In this document: piece after piece, positions 58,761 through 64,000 of the stretch
Position numbering within the stretch: the first letter of the stretch is position 1
Layout: every line of letters begins with the position of its first letter
Origin: Dillenia suffruticosa
Lineage: Eukaryota; Streptophyta; Magnoliopsida; Dilleniales; Dilleniaceae
Length of the DNA: 64,000 bases
Assembly (NCBI GenBank): GCA_033439265.1
Contig: JAVTVX010000030.1
Span: 7,513,774 to 7,577,773 of the forward strand
Reading direction: 5' to 3'
The notes under the pieces: model-generated
Seen by the model: the letters and a program-made list of their open reading frames with translations, nothing else
Told to the model about the DNA's origin: nothing
Database searches by the model: none
Program-made: the position numbers and the translations under genes

Positions 58761-60732
58761 TCAATGTCGTCGTCTTCTTCTAGTGTACTGTCTAAGACCT
58801 AAAGCTACTGTACTGCCTATAGAGTCATCACGAGATACTAATCTCATATCATCTATCTGTGTGATCTGGGAGGGGTCTACATCCTGCTGGTGGGGATCAG
58901 AGAAAACAGGCGGGGAAACATGGTACACCAGTGGTGCATCATCTGTCACACCCTGTGTCAGTCCGTCATCCATAAAACTATCGGGACGAACTCCCCTCTG
59001 AGGAGCCCCCGGAGTGAAAACCTGAGAGATGTCATCAAACACAGGCGTGTAGAAATCTGAAGACTCACCGAACGTAGTAGAAGGTCCTGTGACATACTCG
59101 GCCTGCTGTGACGGTGGCGGTGACGTATGTTCGGACGAGCGTCGAGGTCTCGTACGCTGTCCTCTCCCTCGTCGTCGTCCACGTGCTCGGCCTGCATCAC
59201 CAACGTCTGCGCCATCTGTCTCGGGGCGATCACTGAAAAGACGTGTCATATCATCTGCCAGAACTGAGATGGCCGACTCAGCAAGGCCACGAACGTCGGC
59301 ACCAGGATTGTCTCGTATCTCGTGCAAAGTGTCCCACTACAAACAATAATATGAAAAATAATTAAATCAACCAATTAAATTCTTTGATTGAGAATGAAAA
59401 GAAAGTAATAGAGGAAAACTTACCACGTAAGTCAACGAAGCTCCCCGACGACCGACAAATCTGCGGGAGATGGAACGAAACCAGACCGAATAGTCAGGAT
59501 CGAGCGCAGGTCCAAAGGAGGTATCTAGCGGAACTACATGGTCGTGTCGGTGATTCCAAAGATCTATGTATACTGCATGCTCTGCCGACCAATCAACCTC
59601 TATAGTACCCCGCGTGCTCGTATCGTGGAGTCTGTCCTCGGTGTCACAGGCACCCGGAACGTACTGCAAGCCGCCAAACTGTCGTAACACCCTATCTGGA
59701 AAGTGCCACTCCACGAGACTAAAACAAATCAAAGGGATCCGTGCGTGCCAAATATCCCTCCCCCTGTGACATTAGGCGGGGAGGGATGACAATACATCAT
59801 CCGAGTATGGGACCCAAATGACCTGATCGACCGTCTGCCTATCAGTGCCTCCCTATAAACAGAAACTACGTGTGTAGGGAACATAGTGACATCAAACTGA
59901 GCGTGCCACCACAAGCAGAGTGGTCCATCCCCATCTATGTGTAAACCTCGTCGAATAGGAGCCATACACGGAAATCGTTCCCACCCCCAAATCTGTAACA
60001 AAACTAGGCTCCCCCAATCTCACGTGCATATGCATGCGCGGCTATACAAAACTGTCATATAGATATGCCAAACACGCAGATCCCCAACTAAATCTACCTG
60101 ACAACTCTAAATTCTCTAAAAATAATAAAAACTGTAAATGTACAAAAGTTCCTGTTTTATCAGAAAACAGGACACCCCCTATCAAAAGTAAAATATAAGC
60201 CCGTGTCCACCGTAAAATTGCTATATCATCAACACCAGCGAGCAAATCATCAAAAACCTCAGACAACCACGGCATACTCAAAGTGTATCCTCTAATGGCA
60301 GACCGTGGTGGCCTAACACCTAAAAGTCTCTCACATACATCATCCCATGCCACTCCCGTCGTCCTACTAAAGAGGGGATGGCCATCCACAGGTAACCCTA
60401 ACAAAACCTCAATATCCTGAAGGGTAATAGTGATCTCACCATGGGGAAGGTGAAAAGTATGCGTCTCTGGCCTCTATCACTCGACCAGAGCAGTGATAAA
60501 ATGTCAATCGAATTGAATGAAGCGAAGTCGAGCAATACCTAAAAATCCAGAGTGCTCCAAAAGAGGAAGGACTCTCTCATCGATGTGACGGTGGTCCCAA
60601 CGGCATAACACGGTCTCGCGTCGATGGCAAGTCAGCGTAACCGTCGTGCCGACTCCCTCCCAAAGGCGAGAAGAACGGTGTCGCCGCTGTAACCGGAGCA
60701 CACTCGGATCAGAAGGGCCTGGATCCATCTGC
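58761..60732 (-). pseudogene. Plant mobile domain (PMD/MAIN-like) protein, transposon-borne, broken
   Basis: The start MDPGPSDPSVLRLQRRHRSS is the usual beginning of transposon PMD proteins. It is followed by the domain pieces ERVLPLLEHSGFLGIAR, THTFHLPHGEITITLQD, VLLGLPVDGHPLF, WERFPCMAP, QFDVTMFPTHVVSVYR, LICFSLVEWHFPDRVLRQFG and EHAVYIDLW. A GT-AG intron (59337-59423) precedes the last exon. That exon encodes an arginine-rich, low-complexity tail (GRARGRRRGRGQRTRPRR). The sequence has premature stops (for example TGA where TGG is expected near 60501, two more near 60470, and one near 60020). It also has frame changes (near 60050 and 59760), so it is not functional. Host PMD proteins such as MAIN/MAIL1 act in transposon silencing and gene expression; the transposon versions have no settled role. 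Confidence 0.8.
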
Positions 60733-60958
60733 AAAATAAAGAAAGAAAAAATAACACATTAGATTACAAATACGTAATGCAAAAAATAAATTACATTTCA
60801 ATGCTCAATTAATTTAGATTACAAGTAATCATTAAAATAAATAGAAATACACACTTAACAGACATGAATGTCATAACATATTATAACTGAACATACCAAA
60901 ACTCAAATATACGAAAAACAAATACATTAAGTCCTTTGTAATAAAAAATACATAGTTT
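60733..60958. other. Spacer between the MULE genes
   Basis: AT-rich and non-coding. It would contain the PMD promoter and the transposase 3' end. Confidence 0.5.
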
Positions 60959-63527
60959 TCAACGCGATATGGTTGGGCAATTTCTTCGGTTATGACATTG
61001 TCTCCCACAAATACCACATTTCACTTGTGTCGTGCATCTTCTCCGATTATGACCCTCGACACTACAACTGCCACACGATACCCGCGAATATGATTCTCGG
61101 ATATCCATCTCATTATGATATCGAGATGACTTTGGTCTCCCTTTCTCACGTCTTAGTGATACGTCCGGAATGATAGTTGGGTACGATCCGATTGGCCATC
61201 CAGATCTATCTCCTACCGGTGAAAAATATAACTCGTACACTTTAAGTTGATGTTGCCACGTATACCATTTTCCGACAATCATATAACATCCATCATGGTC
61301 CGTGATAGTGCAGCGATTGCATGCGAGCAAGGCATTCTATACGTTTGCCATTTCCCACATGTGCAATATTTATTATTGACGTCGACGATCTGTTTATTTC
61401 CTCCCTTGTGGCCATACCGTGTTTGTCTATGACCTGTTTCTATCTCAAAAATCTCATTCTCCCTACTAAAAGAGATAACTGTATGAAGGTTAGCGGTGTT
61501 CATCCACCTTCCTAACATGGCATTTACATACTTCGTATACCGCTCTCCTCTTGCAATCCCCGTTTTCGCCTCAGCGATTCTACTTTCAAAATAGTTAACT
61601 GTATTATAAAATGTCTTCAGTACCAAAGCAGAAACGGGGAGATTCCTTGCACCTTTTAGCACGGCATTATAATTTTCGCTGATATTGGTCATCATATAGC
61701 CATAACAAAGGCCACCATCGTGAGAGAGAGTCCACTGTTCAGGTCCAATGTTCGCGAAATAATCGGGGGCATCATTTTTTATCTCCTTCATTCTTGCCAT
61801 ATATAGATCAAATTTCTTGCGTTGTGGTTGTAATGCAGCAATTACGGCGACCCTCTTACAAGCTTGACTTTTATGATGCGTGTTAAAGTTACTAGCGACA
61901 TGCCTCATGCAAAAACGCCAAACGGCATGCGGAGGCGACCATCCAAACTCTGGACGAGCAACAGTAGCTCTTATCCCTTCATGTCGATCTGAAATCAAGC
62001 ATATTGGTCCCTCCCTATCTAACACAACATAGTCTCGCACGCACATTAAAAACCATGACCACGACGCTAGTGACTCTACATCCACCAATCCGAATGCCAA
62101 CGGCACTATGTGATTCGCACCGTCCATACTGCATGTAATCAACAACTTGTGCTTGTATTTCCCAAACAAGTGAGTCTCACCTATACTAATTAATAGCCAA
62201 CAACTTCTAAATGCCATGATACTAGGACCAAAAGCCCAAAATACAGCTTCAAACACCATTTCACCATTCGCTCGGGCCGGACCGAACTTCCATGACACTT
62301 GTGATCCTGGATTCTTTTGCATAATTGCATCCAAAACTCTAGGCAGCTTATTGTATGATTCATCCTAATTCCCGTATACCATCTCAATCGCCCTTCTTTT
62401 TGCGGCCCAAACTCGTCTTCGGGAAACTGCATACGTGGTTCTCTTCGTCATAACGGTTCGTAGGAAAGAGACTTTGATACTTGGGTCTTCCCTTACATAG
62501 TTAACAAATTGTCGAGCCATCATATTTGAATCCAACTGCCTATGATCCTGCGTTAACCCAGCATTGACACATGTATGCGGTCCCTCAACAATAGTTATCA
62601 CAAAGGCATCAAGTAGTCTTATTTTACGTGCACGCAACCTCCACCCACAACATTTGTCCCTTTGAGTACATACCGCTGTCCAAAGTGTAGGGGTTGATCT
62701 CCCAACACGAAATTGATAGTGATTCTCCACATGATGCATTTTTACAAAATGAATAAGTTCATCTTTCGACTCAAATCTCATACCTTTCTTCACTTCATTA
62801 TTAAAACTCCCACTATCGATTGTCAATCGGCAATCTTCCTCAAAAGTGACATAATCATCTCCTCTCGGTGCAGTTCGCATGAAAGGAATTGACTCATCAA
62901 CTCCGTTATAGAGATATCTCCTACCACCATGAATGGGTAAAGGCTGTGAAGATGACCCAAACATCGTCTGGTTTCCACAACTACGACCACTAGTACGACC
63001 AGCTTCTCTACTATCTTCTTCTTGATCATCATCCTCTTCTTCCGCATCTTGTTCCGCCTCCTCTTCGGCCAATTCTTCTTCATCCACATCATTGTCCATG
63101 TCTACTATTGCAACATCCACTCGAGATTCGATATGTGGATATTCTTCTTCATAATCGCAATCTTGTTATACAGGGACAAACATCCGACCATTGTATGCCT
63201 TTATATACAACTCATGACTTGTACCCATTCCCATAGCCACCGCAAACTCCATCAAGTTCAGAACGTCATCATCATCGTTTATCAGTACCAATACGTACCT
63301 TACATTTCCCCTTGCATGTGTGACATAGGGCAACGATGAAATATCTCTACGTGTTGTCTTGTCGAATTGATTCCAAGTCCCTTACAGACTATGGTTATCA
63401 ACTCATTAAAAGATACATCTTTTTTCACCTGAATCAATTTCGAAGGTTCACGGTCATAGCCCACCCCATTTTCACCCTTCACAATTTCACCTTTTGTGTA
63501 CAATAACAATCTCACCATATCCGCCAT
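60959..63527 (-). pseudogene. MuDR/MURA-like transposase, recently broken
   Basis: N-terminal PB1-like part (MVRLLLYTKGEIVKGENGVG, 63520-63300), then an acidic linker. Next is the MuDR DNA-binding region (GMRFESKDELIHFVKMHHVE, CGWRLRARKI, 62800-62600). The MULE catalytic region follows (LITCSMDGANHIVPLAFGLV, FLMCVRDYV, LISDRHEGI, 62170-61970), with aspartates consistent with the DDE triad. A SWIM finger (YCTCGKWQTYRMPCSHAIAA, about 61360-61300) comes next, then a C-terminal CCHC knuckle (CGICGRQCHNRRNCP, about 60970). There are only about four lesions. These are a frame change at 63300, a TAA near 63168, a TAG at 62367-62365 where a tryptophan is expected, and a frame change near 61300. Otherwise the frame is long and well kept. 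Confidence 0.88.
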
Positions 63528-63540
63528 TTCTACTTAAAAT

Positions 63541-64000
63541 CAAAAAACATTTTATTAATATACATTTCAAAAAAACATTTTCAGAAAATACAAGTATGTT
63601 TCCTACGAACCGTACAATAAACAAAATTTAACTATAAATAATAAATTTAACTATAAGTAATAAATTTAATATAATTTTCATTTAAAACCCTATAATTAAA
63701 TTTATAACAAAATGACAAACAATAAACAAAATTTATCAAAAAATATTCTAATTTTATTTAACTACAATTAATAAATTTAACTAATTTTACTTTTAATACA
63801 TTTATCAAAAAAACCCTAAAACCTAATTTTATCACAAATTAAAAAAACCCTAATCCCTAATTTGTCATTCATTTCCAACAAAAATCTAAACCCTAAAACA
63901 TTAATATCTAATTATATCTTTCCAAAATATAGTTAAATCAACAAATAATATATCAATTGAATAATGTACATCAAAATTTAATCAATTTAAACATATAAAA
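63541..64000. other. AT-rich DNA upstream of the transposase
   Basis: There is no gene. Repeated AACCCTAA-like motifs (near 63690, 63810-63850 and 63890) occur in AT-rich DNA. It is presumably the transposase promoter or the MULE 5' part; no terminus is recognised before the window ends. Confidence 0.5.

Larger units (their letters stand above)
58146..63540 (-). mobile_element. MULE carrying transposase and plant-mobile-domain genes (right end outside the window or unplaced)
   Basis: Two genes on the same strand, a MURA-like transposase (63527-60959) and a PMD gene (60732-58761), are followed by a palindrome array and a possible terminus at GGAAATAACCCTATTAAT near 58150. Plant MULEs that carry PMD genes are a known class. 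The other terminus is not identified; it may be beyond 64000, so the 9-bp target duplication and terminal inverted repeats cannot be confirmed. Confidence 0.65.

Noticed and set aside
63690-63900. Interstitial telomere (AAACCCTAA-like repeats)
   Set aside because: The motifs are scattered and imperfect in AT-rich DNA, with no tandem run.

Overview
The window is plant nuclear DNA, most likely from an angiosperm and probably a eudicot. The evidence is GT-AG introns with long AT-rich intergenic DNA, an ankyrin-PGG membrane protein and a GYPPQ-repeat glycine-rich protein of plant type, tRNA-Met-primed Ty3/Gypsy elements, and hAT, CACTA, MULE, LINE and SINE remnants. Only two kinds of plausible host gene are visible: a glycine/proline-rich protein A3-like gene, present twice, and one BDA1-like ankyrin gene. 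No rRNA, tRNA, CRISPR or bacterial-type operon was seen.

Layout. Positions 1-9850 and 20339-38960 are two copies, in the same orientation, of one roughly 9.8-kb segment. Each copy holds, in order, a LINE 3' fragment (zf-RVT and RNase H), a 1.5-kb tandem duplication containing a non-autonomous hAT-like element with TAGGCCTGTTATGA ends, a tRNA-derived SINE with a 14-bp target duplication, and the minus-strand glycine-rich protein gene with a 5'-UTR intron. The second copy is split by an 8.94-kb Tekay/Del-like LTR retrotransposon (27569-36510, TSD AACTA) that landed in the 5'-UTR intron of the second gene copy. The 10.5-kb spacer (9851-20338) holds a CACTA transposase N-terminal fragment, an older local duplication enclosing a LINE fragment, a solo LTR of the same Tekay-like family (13759-16622, TSD CTGAT), and the ankyrin-PGG gene (17247-18902).

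From 39.8 kb rightward the window is a transposon graveyard. It contains an LTR element with large LTRs (39852-43575, TSD TTCCC) lying against a chromovirus integrase/chromodomain fossil that carries a MITE-like insertion. Next is AT-rich DNA, then an old minus-strand Ty3/Gypsy fossil (48239-58137) whose integrase region is split by a dead hAT transposon (50163-53884). Last is a MULE (about 58.14 kb to beyond 63.5 kb) carrying a MURA-like transposase and a plant-mobile-domain (PMD) gene on the same strand. Four 25-bp palindromes sit just downstream of the PMD gene.

The points I find most worth following are: the young LTR insertion that lengthens the 5'-UTR intron of one duplicate gene from about 1.6 to 10.5 kb; the apparent GT-to-GA donor change in the ankyrin gene; the PMD-carrying MULE with its palindrome array; and the young-looking LTR element whose coding region is strongly reduced, implying mobilisation in trans. 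I did not find a wholly new type of system.
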